DNA from: Diabrotica undecimpunctata | Taxonomy: Eukaryota; Arthropoda; Insecta; Coleoptera; Chrysomelidae | DNA length: 64,000 bases | Assembly: GCF_040954645.1 (NCBI RefSeq) | Contig: NC_092808.1 | Location: 88,047,389 to 88,111,388, forward strand | Direction of reading: 5' to 3' | Shown here: piece by piece, positions 22,660-33,829 of the stretch | Position numbering within the stretch: position 1 is the stretch's first letter | How the letters are laid out: every line of letters starts with the position of its first letter | Translations under genes and position numbers: made by a program | The notes under the pieces: generated by a model | Database searches by the model: none | The model's input: only the letters and a program-made list of their open reading frames with translations | What the model was told of the DNA's origin: nothing

Positions 22660-23160
22660 TTACTTCTTCTTCATGTGCCATCTCCTCTAAGAAGGTTGGC
22701 AATCATCATGGCAATTCGCACTTTCGATACCGCTGCTCTAGAGAGGTCAGTAGAAGTGCAGTTAAACCAAGCTCTCAAATTGTTTAACCAGGAGATGCGT
22801 CTTCTTCCGCGACTCCTTCTACCCTGTATTCTTCCTTGCATTATTAATTGCAACAAGTTATAACTCTCGCCCCTCATGAAATATCCCAGATATTGCAGTT
22901 TTTTTACTTTAATTGTATTTAAAACCTCTTTATCTTTTCCCATTCTTCCCAACTTCTCGGCATTCGTGACTCTATCCACTCTATCCTATAACTTATTCTT
23001 AATATCCTTCTGTAGGCCCATATCTTGAACGCTTTTAATCTGCCCGAAACATCTTTCTTTAATGTCCAAGCCTCCAACCCATAAAATAATACGGAGAACA
23101 CATAGCATCTTTCATCAAAGTTTACGCAAAGTTTTATTTTATAGGTAAAGAAGAACGAAA
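22660..23160 (-). pseudogene. RTE/Bov-B-like LINE C-terminus
   Basis: Two overlapping minus-strand frames. The upstream one reads FSVLFYGLEAWTLKKD, FKIWAYRRILRIS. The downstream one reads DRVTNAEKLGRMG, LQYLGYFMRGESY, LIMQGRIQGRRSRGRRRISW and ends MMIANLLRGDGT. A frameshift near 22970 separates them. The order matches the tail of the element at 8165-8633. Only the post-RT portion is present. Confidence 0.75.
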
Positions 23161-24539
23161 AGAAATCTTACAAAATTTTATGATTTTCAATTAATTGTCA
23201 AAATTTAACTAAACGAAGAAAAAATTGTAGAAACAGGTAAATTATAAGATTTTTAAACACCTTTCAAACGATCATTGGTAAATTAAAATCCATTTAGTAT
23301 ATTGAAGATACAGCTGTTTAAAAATAGCCAGTTTTTCAAAAATCGCATAAACTCTCGACTCTCCCAGCTCCTCCCTCGCATAGACGCATGCATATACATA
23401 ATCTTAATGCAATCCACATTGTTTTTGTTGGTAACGGTTAGCAATAAACGTAATGTTGTTTGGGAAATTCCAAGCAACAAAAGTTCGTTATTTTTCTTGA
23501 AAGCTATTAGGCAGATACAAATTCTTATGAATTTATTTGTTAAGAAAACGGTTTATTAAGAGAAGTTGCGAGATGTTATTAGATTCTAAATAGCCAGATG
23601 CCTTCTCAGAAATTACTTATTCAGGTAAATAATAGTGTTTTAATATTTCGACCAAGAAAAAAAATCTAAAATTGAGATTTAGTATGTTTCATACGAACTT
23701 AACTGGTTTTAAAATTTATAGAAAACAATGGGTAAGACTATTATGTAGTTTTTCATATTGATATGTTTATACAAAAAAATTAAAAATATGTTACTAAACA
23801 AAGCATATTTTTCTTAGATCGCTTGAAATTGCAATGTTAAGATAAAAATTCAATTCTACGACTATAAATGAATCTCATAACTTAAACCGACTGTTTTCTA
23901 AAACTAAGAAGCCATCCTAAGGTATGCTATTATTTTATCTATTAAATAACGTTGTAATGTAACATGGGACACTACATTTCACTATTCTCTTTTTTCATAC
24001 TAAACCCAAAGCAATTCGAAAGGTTTTGTCCTTTTGGGTCTTCTTTATATTCAAGCAGTCAAGGAACTGGATTGTTTCAACAATCACATAGCCTGGCGGT
24101 TTTGTTCTCGAGTAGCTGCTGTATTATAGATTACTTTATCCACAGTCTCCATGGACAGATCGCGTTAAAGATCACTGTTCCGTATATGGTATCAACGGTA
24201 TTCCTTAATAACAAAGGTAAATAAGCTTTAAGGACCCACATAGATATGGAGCGTCAAAGACATGGTCAAATTCGGAAGACTACTAATTACTTATTTTTTT
24301 AAGTTTCAGTGTGGACTTGCCACCGCAATCTTGCGTATAATGGTACCAAAATACTTTGCTGATTTGTTGAATAATTCGTGGCTATCATTTACTTTAAGTG
24401 GTACATTTTCAATCCTTTTATTTGTGAAGTTGTTATGGCTGAATTTCGTTTCATTTTATTTGATTCGTCGTTTTAGGGTCCAAGAATTAATTTTAATTTA
24501 ATGAAGTTTGCAATTTGTCAGCTACTTCTTCTCTAGTGT
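23161..24539. other. Unassigned sequence
   Basis: AT-rich with scattered short ORFs. A minus-strand stretch near 24040-24260 is partly open but I could not assign it. No repeat boundaries were seen. Confidence 0.4.
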
Positions 24540-24740
24540 TGTTTAGAATTGAAAATGGAGAAAACTAAATATTTGTGTATTAGAGGAGAACAGCAGGACC
24601 TACTACTAGAAGTTGGACAGCGAATTAAACGATGCGAGAAATATAATTACCTAGGTTTACAAATTACCACCAACGCTCCATTAGACAAACCTCTAAGACC
24701 AATGCAGATTAGGGCTAGATTTGACGCTGATTATTTATCT
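24540..24740 (+). pseudogene. LINE fragment after the RT catalytic box
   Basis: Reads KTKYLCIRGEQQDLLLE, then IKRCEKYNYLGLQITT and ending near PLDKPLR. KTKY...YLG is the conserved segment 3' of the YADD box in RTE-type LINEs. Only about 65 codons remain before the similarity stops. Confidence 0.6.
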
Positions 24741-25029
24741 GTCTCTATTTTGGGATACTCGTACTGCACTAGTTTGTATCTACTAGTTTTTACATTGTCA
24801 GTACACCTGATTGGGGATTACCCTTTACTTCTTTTTCCTGCAAAATTAGAAACATTTCCTGCATTGTCGGCATGGGTGATTTGAGAAATGAATCTTAATT
24901 CTAGGTAAATAATCATATTTCTGCGGAATTGTATACGGAATTTAGTATCAAGTCGTCTTATTTCATCTTCGCTTAAAGAATCACGCTTGAAGTAATTCTC
25001 TTTTATATTCTCGCTCTCCGCAGTGAGCA

Positions 25030-25620
25030 CTTATTCAGGCAAATGCGTCAGCAACCATCCTCCTTTATATTAAGGCTTTGGCTCAGGTATTTTGACATGT
25101 TTTTCGTTTAACAAAGAGGAACCTTCCATTTATTCAGGTGCTAGGCTTTAAATGGGACCCTATGACTGACATATTTTCTTATTCTTCTCGTCCCTTTGAC
25201 AAACCTTGTACAAAGTGGACTATTCTTTCGAAGATCGAAGCTCTTGGCAGCCGTACTGCTGACTGATCTAGTCACTTTTGTCAACGAGTATCGTCCAATT
25301 TTCATACTCGCTTTGATTCAATAAGATTGGAGCTGTTGACAGCCGTATTGCTGGCTGATATAGCCACATCTGTCAGTTTTTGGTCCGATCTTCATGTTTG
25401 CACTGATTCGGCGATTGCGTTCACTCGAGCTAATTTTTCTACCCATATATTGCCAATCGTATTACACACATACAAGAACTGATACCTCGCTCTACTCGGC
25501 ATTATTTACCTTCTAATCAAAACCCTTCTGATTGTGCTAGTAGTGTTTGTTTAACCAGTGACCTCGGTAAGTTTTACACAAAGCGACGAAGCCCGTCTGT
25601 TGTTAGTCTCCTCAGTAACT
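25030..25620 (+). pseudogene. BEL/Pao pol fragment, RT to RNase H-like region
   Basis: Successive pieces: VLGFKWDPMTDIFSYSSRPF with TKWTILSKIE, then RLELLTAVLLADIATSV, a segment with CTDSAIAFTRANF, and HYLPSNQNPSDCASS. These match, in order, blocks of the intact BEL polyprotein at 29119-33612 (its ILGLKWIAQSDVF, RLELLAAVHLVKLMS, AWLDSQIVLHWIKS and HYIESRNNAADAPSR). This is a different, older BEL lineage, on the plus strand, with frameshifts and lost ends. Confidence 0.7.
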
Positions 25621-25799
25621 GATGTTTGTCCTTTTGGTTATCGGAAGGTATTTGAAGCATTCTTATCCAAGACCATATCTCAAATGTGTCAATTCTTCTC
25701 TTTTTTGGATGCATAACTGAATATTAAAACAACTGGGGTACAGACTGGATTGATCTTTTATGTTTTGTAATAAATATGTTCATTTTCCCTATTTTACAG

Positions 25800-25900
25800 T
25801 TTACTATTTTTATTGGTAATAAGCCACAATTTTACTTTAACATAAGTATATTTTGACGTTTCAATTTCCACATCTAAATAAAATAAGTATATTTTCCCTG
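25800..25900 (-). mobile_element. PLE-type 3' end motif
   Basis: The minus strand reads GTGGAAATTGAAACGTC, the same sequence as at 51719-51734, with similarity continuing into the TTxTGGCTT.TTA segment that follows there. It contains the GAAA box and CGTC of a hammerhead-like core; the 5' half of the core is missing. Confidence 0.5.
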
Positions 25901-26101
25901 AAGTTTAAAAAGAAACACTTTCTATTTATACATATTTTTACATTTAATTCTACCTAATGTTTTAAATTTCACAATTCACTATACGTCGAAAATAAGTTCT
26001 TTTAACTTCCAACACAAATAAAACCGTATATGAATATAATTCATATCATTTTTCTTCTTTTCTGTCATTCAAATTTTGTGCATATTTTTTAAATCATAAC
26101 A

Positions 26102-26102
<1 letters not shown>

Positions 26103-26159
<57 letters not shown>
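26103..26159. repeat. (TA)n microsatellite
   Basis: Pure TA array of about 28 units. Confidence 0.97.
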
Positions 26160-26161
<2 letters not shown>

Positions 26162-27755
26162 ATGTAGAATTTGATTGAACATTGGACCAGTATACAATTG
26201 AAGGTAACCACGTTGCCGCCAACTTTTGTCGTACATTTCAAGTAACCACAAAGGAATTGCGCTTATCTTACTTTATTTATTTTAAAATGTTACCTCTAGA
26301 TTAAAACTACTAGGTATATATTTTTGCCATTTGCGTTTGATAAAATGTAAGTTGACGATGGGTTATTGATTACTCTTTGTGATATCCAAGTAGATCTGAT
26401 TGATATTGTAAAAGCTGATCACGAATCTCCTGAATGTTCTAAGTCACGAAACAACAAAACCAGAAATTATTGTTACTTATACACACAAGTATATAAAATG
26501 TTTTCATTATTTTCGAATTGGGCGTACTTTCTACCTAACTTAGTATTAAAATCACTGAAGCAGCTAGCAAAACTGCAAATTTTTATCAATATAAATCAGT
26601 TATATTTATTACAACTTTTCTATTCGATATTCTTAGAGTGGTCCTATATTTCTACATAAATATGGTCCGGATTAAGGCCCATTTATTATTTTACCTTGGA
26701 GGACCACCATTGTTTATAACCAAATTCAAACCCTTTTTTAAAATAATACGAATAAACAAAAATACTTTAAGTTGAATGTAATTTCTAATTTTGTTGAGTT
26801 ACTTAACGTTAATCGCTTCCCTTGCTATTCGTTTTGGCCTCTGGGTGCGTTGAGTACTTGAGTTACCGTGACTAAGAGCCTTTTCCCAAAAATAAGGAGA
26901 CTTTGGGATGGACCCATACACGGGTCGTTCAAAACAGGTATAGTCCAGAGGATGATAGTTAATTAGGAAAGTATTACGTGAGTATTAACTTACGGTCATA
27001 AAAAATGTATTAAGCTTTAAAAAATCTGTCATTTTCTTCTGTGTATTTTGGACACGAAATTTTAATGCGGCTATAATCCGCATCTGGCGGAGTATTTGCT
27101 TCATCTACATTACATTGTTTAAGCCTCTGAATGGTGCTCAGTTTATTTTCCATTATTAACTGAACACTTGTTATCATCAGCTCCACCTTCTTCCCTATAT
27201 GTGCCTTATTGAAACACAAACATAATATTTGGAAGGTAAAGATTGCTATTTATACTGTTGAATAAAGGAGGTTGTTGATGTTTTGCATTTTCGCATTGCG
27301 AAAGCCGCCAACTCAGCAATTTTGTTTTTAAATTGTTCCCTAAGCTTACAGATAACTAATATCGTTACTTTGAGTTATGCACTACTGCCAAGCTGTCGAA
27401 TCCCATGGCGTAAAAAAGGGAGGGTTAATGGAAATTCTAGTATCCTTATATTCTAATATACGTTTAATCATGTGTTTAAATTTTTATAATAATTCTCGTT
27501 TTAAAATAATTTTATATAAATATAATTATTTTTAAACATCTTATTTGATTTATATGGTAATTAAATTTACTATCAAATGAATATTTATTTAATGTTATTA
27601 TGAGCGTTTTATTAGGTGTTAGGAGCAAACATAATTTATTGAAATATTATAATATGATATAATTTGAAAACAGTATGAAGATTCGCGCTAGTCTACTGCA
27701 TCATGTTTTTTTTTTGAAGCGACGCTTTTATATTTGCGTTGTATAACTTTTTTCT
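26160..27755. other. Unassigned sequence with one dispersed-repeat copy
   Basis: Mostly without signal. The part at 27470-27670 shares TTAAATTTTTATxA, TTCTCGTTTTAAAATAATT and AGCAAxCATAAT segments with 58930-59160, so it belongs to a short dispersed repeat. A 69-codon minus ORF (27010-27219) is unrecognised. Confidence 0.45.
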
Positions 27756-27901
27756 CTAGGCGACGTAGAGAGGGATCTTAAAACCATGAACATCAGGCAG
27801 TGGCGAAGGAAAGTATCCGACAGGGCAGAATGGAAGAACATTGTTAAGCAGGCCAAGACTCACAAAGGGTTGTAGCGCCATTAGAAGAAGAAGAAGAAGA
27901 A
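27756..27901 (+). pseudogene. LINE 3' terminus with (GAA)n tail
   Basis: Reads DVERDLKTMNIRQWRRKVSD and AEWKNIVKQAKTHKGL, a stop, then a short run of AGA/GAA repeats at 27882-27901. The protein end followed by a simple repeat is the expected 3' end of an RTE-type LINE. Only about 45 codons survive. Confidence 0.7.
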
Positions 27902-28129
27902 CTTTTTTCTCTATGTAAATTGTTCTCTTAGTGAAATGCTGAGACGAGTGTCACGAGTAGGCGTCACAGGTACCGTCACAAAATAGCGGTCCTTCACATC
28001 GATTCACTACTCTCGATCAACTAGTTTCTAGTCATCATATATTTATTCTAAGCAGGTTTAAATTAAAAACTACATGAAAAATAACTAACAAAATACAGGC
28101 ATTAAATGAGAAGTAATATAATATAATCA
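27902..28129. other. Spacer, nothing recognised
   Basis: Short stretch between the LINE tail and the RTE element that hosts the BEL insertion. Confidence 0.4.
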
Positions 28130-28396
28130 GGAGAGATTTTAGGAAATTTAAAGGAGTCGTCGAAGAGTTCTACGAGGAATTATATGGAAGTAGACGAGAA
28201 GATCAAACAGGAATACAAACAGCCACTTCAAAGAAGACCATGAATCAAGGTTCCGAACTAATGCCAGAAATAAAGGCAGATGAGATTCGACAAGCGTTAA
28301 GAAAAATGAAAAATAACAAAGCCCCAGGAGAGGATGGAATTGTAATAGACGCTATCGTAAATGGAGGAGATATGCTATTAAATCAATTAAGGAAAC
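28130..28396 (+). pseudogene. RTE-type LINE, left half (split by BEL insertion)
   Basis: Reads FKGVVEEFYEELYGSRRED, then EIKADEIRQALRKMKNNKAP, GEDGIVIDAI and ends LLNQLRKL, the region leading into RT motif 1. It breaks exactly at the BEL LTR; the frame resumes beyond the right LTR. The last five bases (GAAAC, 28392-28396) are the target sequence duplicated by the insertion. The endonuclease is missing, so the LINE was already 5'-truncated. Confidence 0.85.
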
Positions 28397-28817
28397 TGTT
28401 TAAATTCAAATATGGTTGTATAAATTAATCATTACATTTTTCCTCCCCTGTATTCATCCGATCCTAATAGTACCGCTGAGGGCTCGGAAATACATATCGC
28501 CAAGCAGAGAAGAGCACGAGTCGTTGAAAAGAAAAGACGCAACCCGGCACGGGAACCCATGCACGCATATTAAATTGATTTCGTTCGTTGTTTTGTAGTG
28601 CAAACCCTGGTAATTAGACCCAGCGGTAAGTTTTACCTAGTTTTACCTAAACCTATAAATTGTTTTTGATTGTTTATTGCAACCATTTAAATTTTAATAA
28701 TTATTTGCACCAATGAGGAAAAGTCCATTATTTTCTCGCCAGAGTTACCGAAGGAATAGTTCTGTTAATTAAGTACTATTAATTTGTAATAGTACATTTG
28801 TTTGTTAATATCCCACA
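28397..28817 (+). repeat. BEL 5' LTR
   Basis: Starts TGTTTAAATTC and ends TATCCCACA, 421 bp. It would carry the promoter and polyadenylation signals. The 60-codon ORF inside it occurs identically in the other LTR and is not a gene. Confidence 0.95.
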
Positions 28818-28818
28818 T

Positions 28819-28844
28819 TGGCCTATCTAGCCGGATTTGAACTC
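28819..28844 (+). other. BEL primer-binding site
   Basis: TGGCC begins one base after the LTR, complementary to a tRNA 3' CCA end. The continuing CCGGATTTGAACTC looks like the complement of a tRNA T-arm, so the match may extend beyond the usual 18 nt. I did not assign the tRNA. Confidence 0.6.
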
Positions 28845-29118
28845 ATTTATTGAAAAAATATTTTTTGTTATATTTAAATTTGAATGGTTGGTTTCGTCTC
28901 GTCGTTTTGAGGGTTCTTATCTTAAGTTTGCGTCTCTTGTCGTGGCTCGAGAATAATTTATGACCTTTTTGTAAAGTCGACCATATGGGACTTTTTAGAA
29001 GGGAATTATCGTCGTTTTAATAAAGTATCGAATTACAAATCGGTAATTTCGGGGTTTTAGACCACATTTTGTACATTTTCGTTTGTATAATATTATTGGA
29101 ACTTGTTAGAAATTTAAA

Positions 29119-32100
29119 ATGGAAAAACTTGAAGAAAAGAATAGGAAGCTCAAATTTTTAAGAAAAACTGCTTTAAATGATATTCAGTTAATTTTCGATT
29201 TAGGTTTTAAGGCCCGTTCAGACGTTTCTATTCGCCCTTTATTTAAAATTAGACTGGAAGAATTAGATTCGATTCGCGAAGAGTTCTTAAAACATCACAC
29301 TAATATTATTAGTAATATTCTTTCTGTACCAGACGCGGATACGAGGGTTGAAGAAAATGTTCGGGAATTATTTTTGGAACAATTTTATAAAATAAAACTA
29401 TTTAGTGCGGAATTATTTGAGCCACAATTTGAAACTCCAGAACCATTTAGATCGGTAGTAGTTCCACAATCAAATATTCGCTTGCCTAAAATAGAGCTGC
29501 CTAAATTTAAGGGTGATTTTAAGGAGTTTAGTTCGTTTTTAGACTTATATAATTCGGTTGTACATAATAACGCAGGCCTAGCAGACGTAGAAAAGTTTAA
29601 GTATTTGAAAGGATGTTTAGAAGGGACTCCACTTAGTTTGATTCGTAATTTGTCAATAAATAGCGATAATTATCAAATTGCTTACGATCTAATTGTTAAA
29701 CGGTACACAAATGTTCGTCGTTGTGCGACCGCGCATTGGGATGCGATCTTGGGCGTACAGAAAATATCGGTAGTTAATTCGAAAAATCTGGCTAAATTAG
29801 TAGATACGTTTTTAGAAAATTTAGCCGCATTGAAAACATTAGGTCTTCCGACAGAACATTGGGATTTTATTATGTTTAATTTACTTTTGTCGAAATTAGA
29901 CGCGGATTCAGTAAAGTTATTTGAGTTAGAAAATAAATCGAATAAAATCCCGTCATTTCAAAAATTGGTAGAGTTTATTGAAACTCTGTACATTGCTTAC
30001 GATAATTTGAATAGTAGCTTAAGTGAATCTAAGAAATCGTCGAGGGCTCCAACCTATACGGAGCCAAAGTGTAATTATAAACATTCCAATGAGTCAAGGC
30101 ATAATAGTAGTTCATCCTTTGTTACAAATTCGTCGTCAATATGTTGTGCTTTATGTAAACAAAGTCATTTTCTTAACCATTGCTCGTTGTTTTTGAAAAA
30201 ATCTCCAAAAGAAAGATACCAATTTTGTAAAGAATCTTCCTCGTGTTTTAGGTGTCTTAATCAGGCTAATCATTCTGTCAAGTCGTGTCCAAAGGCCTTT
30301 AAATGTAGTAAATGTAATAGTCAGCTTCATAATAGTTTGTTGCACTTTGATAGAAATCGTTCCAATAGTCAGTCGTCCATAGAAAATACTAATAATCCAG
30401 GGGCATCGGGAGTCGAACAAAATTCGCCTGAAATATCACATTGTGCTGCTAGTTTTATAGGGAAGAAAAACGAGACAAAAAAGGAAATTTTGCTCGGTAC
30501 CGTTTTAGTTCACGCGATTGATAGTAAGGGGTGTAAACAGCCCTTGAGATGTCTTCTAGATTCAGGTTCAATGAGTTCGTTCATTAGTCGTAAAGCTGCC
30601 AGTAGATTAGGTTGGCCTAAAACTCCTTGTTCATTTGAAGTTAACGGACTCAATTCGATGCAAACGAAACTGAATCAAGGTCAAATAAGTTTTTCTATCC
30701 AACCTCGTCATCAGGAGTCACCGGTGTTTCACTTGGAGGCTATTATTACAGATCGGGTTTGCTCGGATTTGCCGAGCACCAAAATTGACATATCGACGTG
30801 GAATTATATTAAGAATTTGAAGTTAGCCGATCCCGAATTTAACTGTAGTCAATCTATAGATTTGTTAATTGGTTGTAGCATATTTTCGAAGGTGTTGTTA
30901 GAAGGTAAAATTGAAGGTAAAGCGGGACAACCAGATGCCCTAAATACCGTTTTTGGTTATATTTTGTTAGGACCTACTAGCACACCTAACCTTTCGTCGA
31001 CTTCGCTTGTTTGTCTTTCAAATATTGTAGACCCACTAAATTCTTCGTTAACGAAATTTTGGGAACTGGAAAACGTACCGGAAAAGCCAGTTTCAGAACC
31101 AGAAGACGTTCTGTGCGAGAACATTTATCTGGAAACGCATAATCGGGACGTCTCGGGTAAATATGTTGTATCTTTGCCTTTTCGTGAATCGCCGCCTTGT
31201 TTGCAAGATAGCTATGATATTGCTTTAAATAGATTGCTATCATTAGAACGACGCTTATCTCGTCAACCAAGTTTGAAAAAAGAATATTCTTTTCATATGC
31301 AGGAGTATCTTGATTTAGGTCATATGCAGTTAGTCTCTAATGCCGAAAAGAAAAGGGGAAAGTATTATATTCCACATCATTGCGTTGTGAAACCAGATAG
31401 TGTTTCAAGTAAAATTCGAGTTGTATATAATGCGTCTCAGAAAAGTCCCAGTCGCGGTAAATCTTTAAACGACTATTTACTGGTCGGTCCTAAGCTGCAA
31501 CAGAACATAGTCTCGCTGTTGTTGAATTTTAGACTTAATCGTTTTGCGCTGTGTGCGGACATTCGTCAGATGTATCGTAATGTTTTAGTCGCTCCTGAAC
31601 ACACGGATTATCAACGCGTGTTATGGAGATTTTCTAGCGCTGAGGAAATTCAGGAATATCGTTTATTAACTGTTACTTTTGGAATAGTATCTTCGCCGTA
31701 TCTCGCTTTAAGAACTCTCCAACAATTAGCATTAGACGAAGGCTCTCGTTTTCCTAACGCCGTCTCGCTTATTCGTCACGCTTCGTATATTGATGATTTT
31801 GTTTTTGGTGCTTCGACTCTCGAAGAAGCACAAACTTTAGTTGACGAATTAGTCGCTTTGTTAAAGTTAGGAGGCTTTGAATTACGGAAATGGTGTTCGA
31901 ATGAATCCAAATTGTTGTCGCAATTTCCTGAATCCCATATTAATCCTCACTCCATTAATTTTGATCCAGAAGCAAATGGTCCTTCATTAAAAATCCTTGG
32001 TTTGAAGTGGATTGCACAGTCCGACGTCTTTCAATTTTCAGTCAAATTGCAAGACGTCCCTTGTACTAAAAGATCGTTTTTGTCCGAATTAGCTCGAATT

Positions 32101-33612
32101 TATGATCCTTGTGGTTACTTGACACCTATTACCTTTTTTATTAAACATTTAATCCAACAACTTTGGGCAACCGGTCTTAAATGGGATGATCGCCCTCCTT
32201 CGGAAATAATTCGGGTATGGGAACAATATAAGAGCGAACTATCTCTTATTTCACAGTTCAAAATTCCTCGTTTTTTGAATATTTCCTCATGTCCCATCTT
32301 GGAGCTTCATGGATTTGCCGATGCTAGTGAAAAGGGATATGCTTGTGTCGTTTATATTCGTAGTATTGATACTCGTAACCTAGTTCAAGTTAATTTACTG
32401 TGTGCCAAATCGAAAGTAGCTCCTATAAGACAGATTACTATACCTCGATTAGAATTGTTAGCTGCTGTTCATTTGGTAAAACTTATGTCGTTTGTGTTAG
32501 AGTCGTGGAAGCATATAATATTTCAAAATGTATATGCTTGGCTAGATTCTCAAATCGTATTGCACTGGATTAAAAGCTCCCACTCGAGATTCAAAACTTT
32601 CGTCGCAAGTCGCATTTCGTATATCCAGTCCCATAGTCAAAATTATTCTTGGCATTATATCGAATCTCGAAATAATGCAGCCGATGCGCCTTCGCGAGGC
32701 ATGCTACCGGCCGCTTTTCTATCAAAATTAGACTGGTTAACAGGTCCTTCGTTTTTGTATAATATTCCATTAATTTTTCCAGAGGTTCCTCCCTCATTGC
32801 AGGAAAAATCCTCTTTGGAAGAGATAAAGAAAGCTTTAGTGTTTGTTTCCACTCGTGAGGAACATTTTCTGTCTTGTTTGCTGAAAAATAAATCGTCTTT
32901 TACCTCGATCCAAAGAATTTTGGCTTTTATGTTGCGATTCGCGCACAACTCTCGTTATAAAAGGTCGAAACGGTCAGGACCCTTGACTTTCGTAGAATTA
33001 GAAGACTCGTTGATTATTCTTGTCAGATTTACACAAGAAAAGTATTTTGAAGAACATCTTCAATCAAATTCGTTTCCAAAACCATTTCGTAAGTTGGGAG
33101 TATTTTTAGATGATAGTACTCAGTGTTTAAGAGTAGGTGGTCGTCTATCTCAGTCTTCGTTATCGTATGAAGCAAAACACCCGTTTTTGTTACCAAAAAA
33201 ATCTCGTCTTACTACTCTTCTAGTTCGTCATTATCATGAGAAGTATTTACATGCTGGATTTAAGAGTACTCAGTTTTTGGTTAGTCAAAGGTTTTGGATA
33301 ATGTCTTCTAAACAAGCCGTTAATTTGGTATTGTCCAAATGTTTTAGATGTTGGAAACAATCTCCTACAAACTTACAACCCCCTATGGGTAATTTGCCTA
33401 GATTTCGTCTCGGTGTCATTAAACCCTTTTCGATTTGTGGGTTAGATTATGGTGGACCGTTTTCGATAACCATGTCTCGTTACAGGGGAGTTAGAACTCA
33501 AAAGCCCTATTTGTGTCTATTTGTATGTTGCGCTACAAAGGCTTTAAATCTTGAATTAGCTAGTGATTTGACCTCGGAAGCTTTTTTGGCCGCTTTACAA
33601 CGTTTTTATTAA
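29119..33612 (+). CDS. BEL/Pao gag-pol polyprotein, 1497 aa, integrase truncated
   Basis: Single ORF from the first ATG after the leader. Domains by residue: coiled N-terminus; DUF1759 gag domain from LPKIELPKFKGDF (~121) to ~290; Cys/His knuckles at ~341-410 (CALCKQSHFLNHC, CFRCLNQANHSVKSC); aspartic protease LLDSGSMSSF (~478); RT with catalytic YIDD at ~890; RNase H with GFADASEKGY (~1064); integrase zinc domain HYHEKYLHAGF ... CFRC (~1371-1411); and the first catalytic Asp in CGLDYGGPF (~1442). It stops 55 residues later at LAALQRFY, before the second Asp and the Glu. The polymerase part looks complete; integration function should be absent. The other parts show no internal stop. Confidence 0.95.
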   Translation: MEKLEEKNRKLKFLRKTALNDIQLIFDLGFKARSDVSIRPLFKIRLEELDSIREEFLKHHTNIISNILSVPDADTRVEENVRELFLEQFYKIKLFSAELFEPQFETPEPFRSVVVPQSNIRLPKIELPKFKGDFKEFSSFLDLYNSVVHNNAGLADVEKFKYLKGCLEGTPLSLIRNLSINSDNYQIAYDLIVKRYTNVRRCATAHWDAILGVQKISVVNSKNLAKLVDTFLENLAALKTLGLPTEHWDFIMFNLLLSKLDADSVKLFELENKSNKIPSFQKLVEFIETLYIAYDNLNSSLSESKKSSRAPTYTEPKCNYKHSNESRHNSSSSFVTNSSSICCALCKQSHFLNHCSLFLKKSPKERYQFCKESSSCFRCLNQANHSVKSCPKAFKCSKCNSQLHNSLLHFDRNRSNSQSSIENTNNPGASGVEQNSPEISHCAASFIGKKNETKKEILLGTVLVHAIDSKGCKQPLRCLLDSGSMSSFISRKAASRLGWPKTPCSFEVNGLNSMQTKLNQGQISFSIQPRHQESPVFHLEAIITDRVCSDLPSTKIDISTWNYIKNLKLADPEFNCSQSIDLLIGCSIFSKVLLEGKIEGKAGQPDALNTVFGYILLGPTSTPNLSSTSLVCLSNIVDPLNSSLTKFWELENVPEKPVSEPEDVLCENIYLETHNRDVSGKYVVSLPFRESPPCLQDSYDIALNRLLSLERRLSRQPSLKKEYSFHMQEYLDLGHMQLVSNAEKKRGKYYIPHHCVVKPDSVSSKIRVVYNASQKSPSRGKSLNDYLLVGPKLQQNIVSLLLNFRLNRFALCADIRQMYRNVLVAPEHTDYQRVLWRFSSAEEIQEYRLLTVTFGIVSSPYLALRTLQQLALDEGSRFPNAVSLIRHASYIDDFVFGASTLEEAQTLVDELVALLKLGGFELRKWCSNESKLLSQFPESHINPHSINFDPEANGPSLKILGLKWIAQSDVFQFSVKLQDVPCTKRSFLSELARIYDPCGYLTPITFFIKHLIQQLWATGLKWDDRPPSEIIRVWEQYKSELSLISQFKIPRFLNISSCPILELHGFADASEKGYACVVYIRSIDTRNLVQVNLLCAKSKVAPIRQITIPRLELLAAVHLVKLMSFVLESWKHIIFQNVYAWLDSQIVLHWIKSSHSRFKTFVASRISYIQSHSQNYSWHYIESRNNAADAPSRGMLPAAFLSKLDWLTGPSFLYNIPLIFPEVPPSLQEKSSLEEIKKALVFVSTREEHFLSCLLKNKSSFTSIQRILAFMLRFAHNSRYKRSKRSGPLTFVELEDSLIILVRFTQEKYFEEHLQSNSFPKPFRKLGVFLDDSTQCLRVGGRLSQSSLSYEAKHPFLLPKKSRLTTLLVRHYHEKYLHAGFKSTQFLVSQRFWIMSSKQAVNLVLSKCFRCWKQSPTNLQPPMGNLPRFRLGVIKPFSICGLDYGGPFSITMSRYRGVRTQKPYLCLFVCCATKALNLELASDLTSEAFLAALQRFY

Positions 33613-33816
33613 TTTTGTTTTGTTCGGCTTTTGTCAATATAACCGCGACGAAACCACCATTTTAATTTTAATTTTTTTATTGTAGTTTAAGCTTTGAATA
33701 TTTGTTTAAGATTTGTATAGGAATTGTTTGTATTAATTATCGTTTTAGTTGTTTAAGTAATGATAGTATTTAAAATTTTAGAATTCGTTTTGTTTTTTAA
33801 AGACCTTATGGCCTTT
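33613..33816 (+). other. BEL 3' untranslated segment after the truncated integrase
   Basis: AT-rich sequence with many stops fills the space where the integrase C-terminus should be. It is only about 200 bp long, too short to hold the missing ~250-300 codons in decayed form, so they were deleted rather than mutated. Confidence 0.7.
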
Positions 33817-33829
33817 AAAGGGGGGAGAA
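33817..33829 (+). other. BEL polypurine tract
   Basis: AAAGGGGGGAGAA lies immediately before the TG of the right LTR, the expected plus-strand primer site. Confidence 0.9.

Noticed and set aside
28416..28598. 60-codon ORF repeated at 33849-34031
   Set aside because: It lies wholly in the BEL LTR; the duplication is the LTR pair, not a gene family.
28819..28844. tRNA-like segment
   Set aside because: Only a T-arm and acceptor complement are present, as expected of a primer-binding site; there is no D-arm or anticodon arm.
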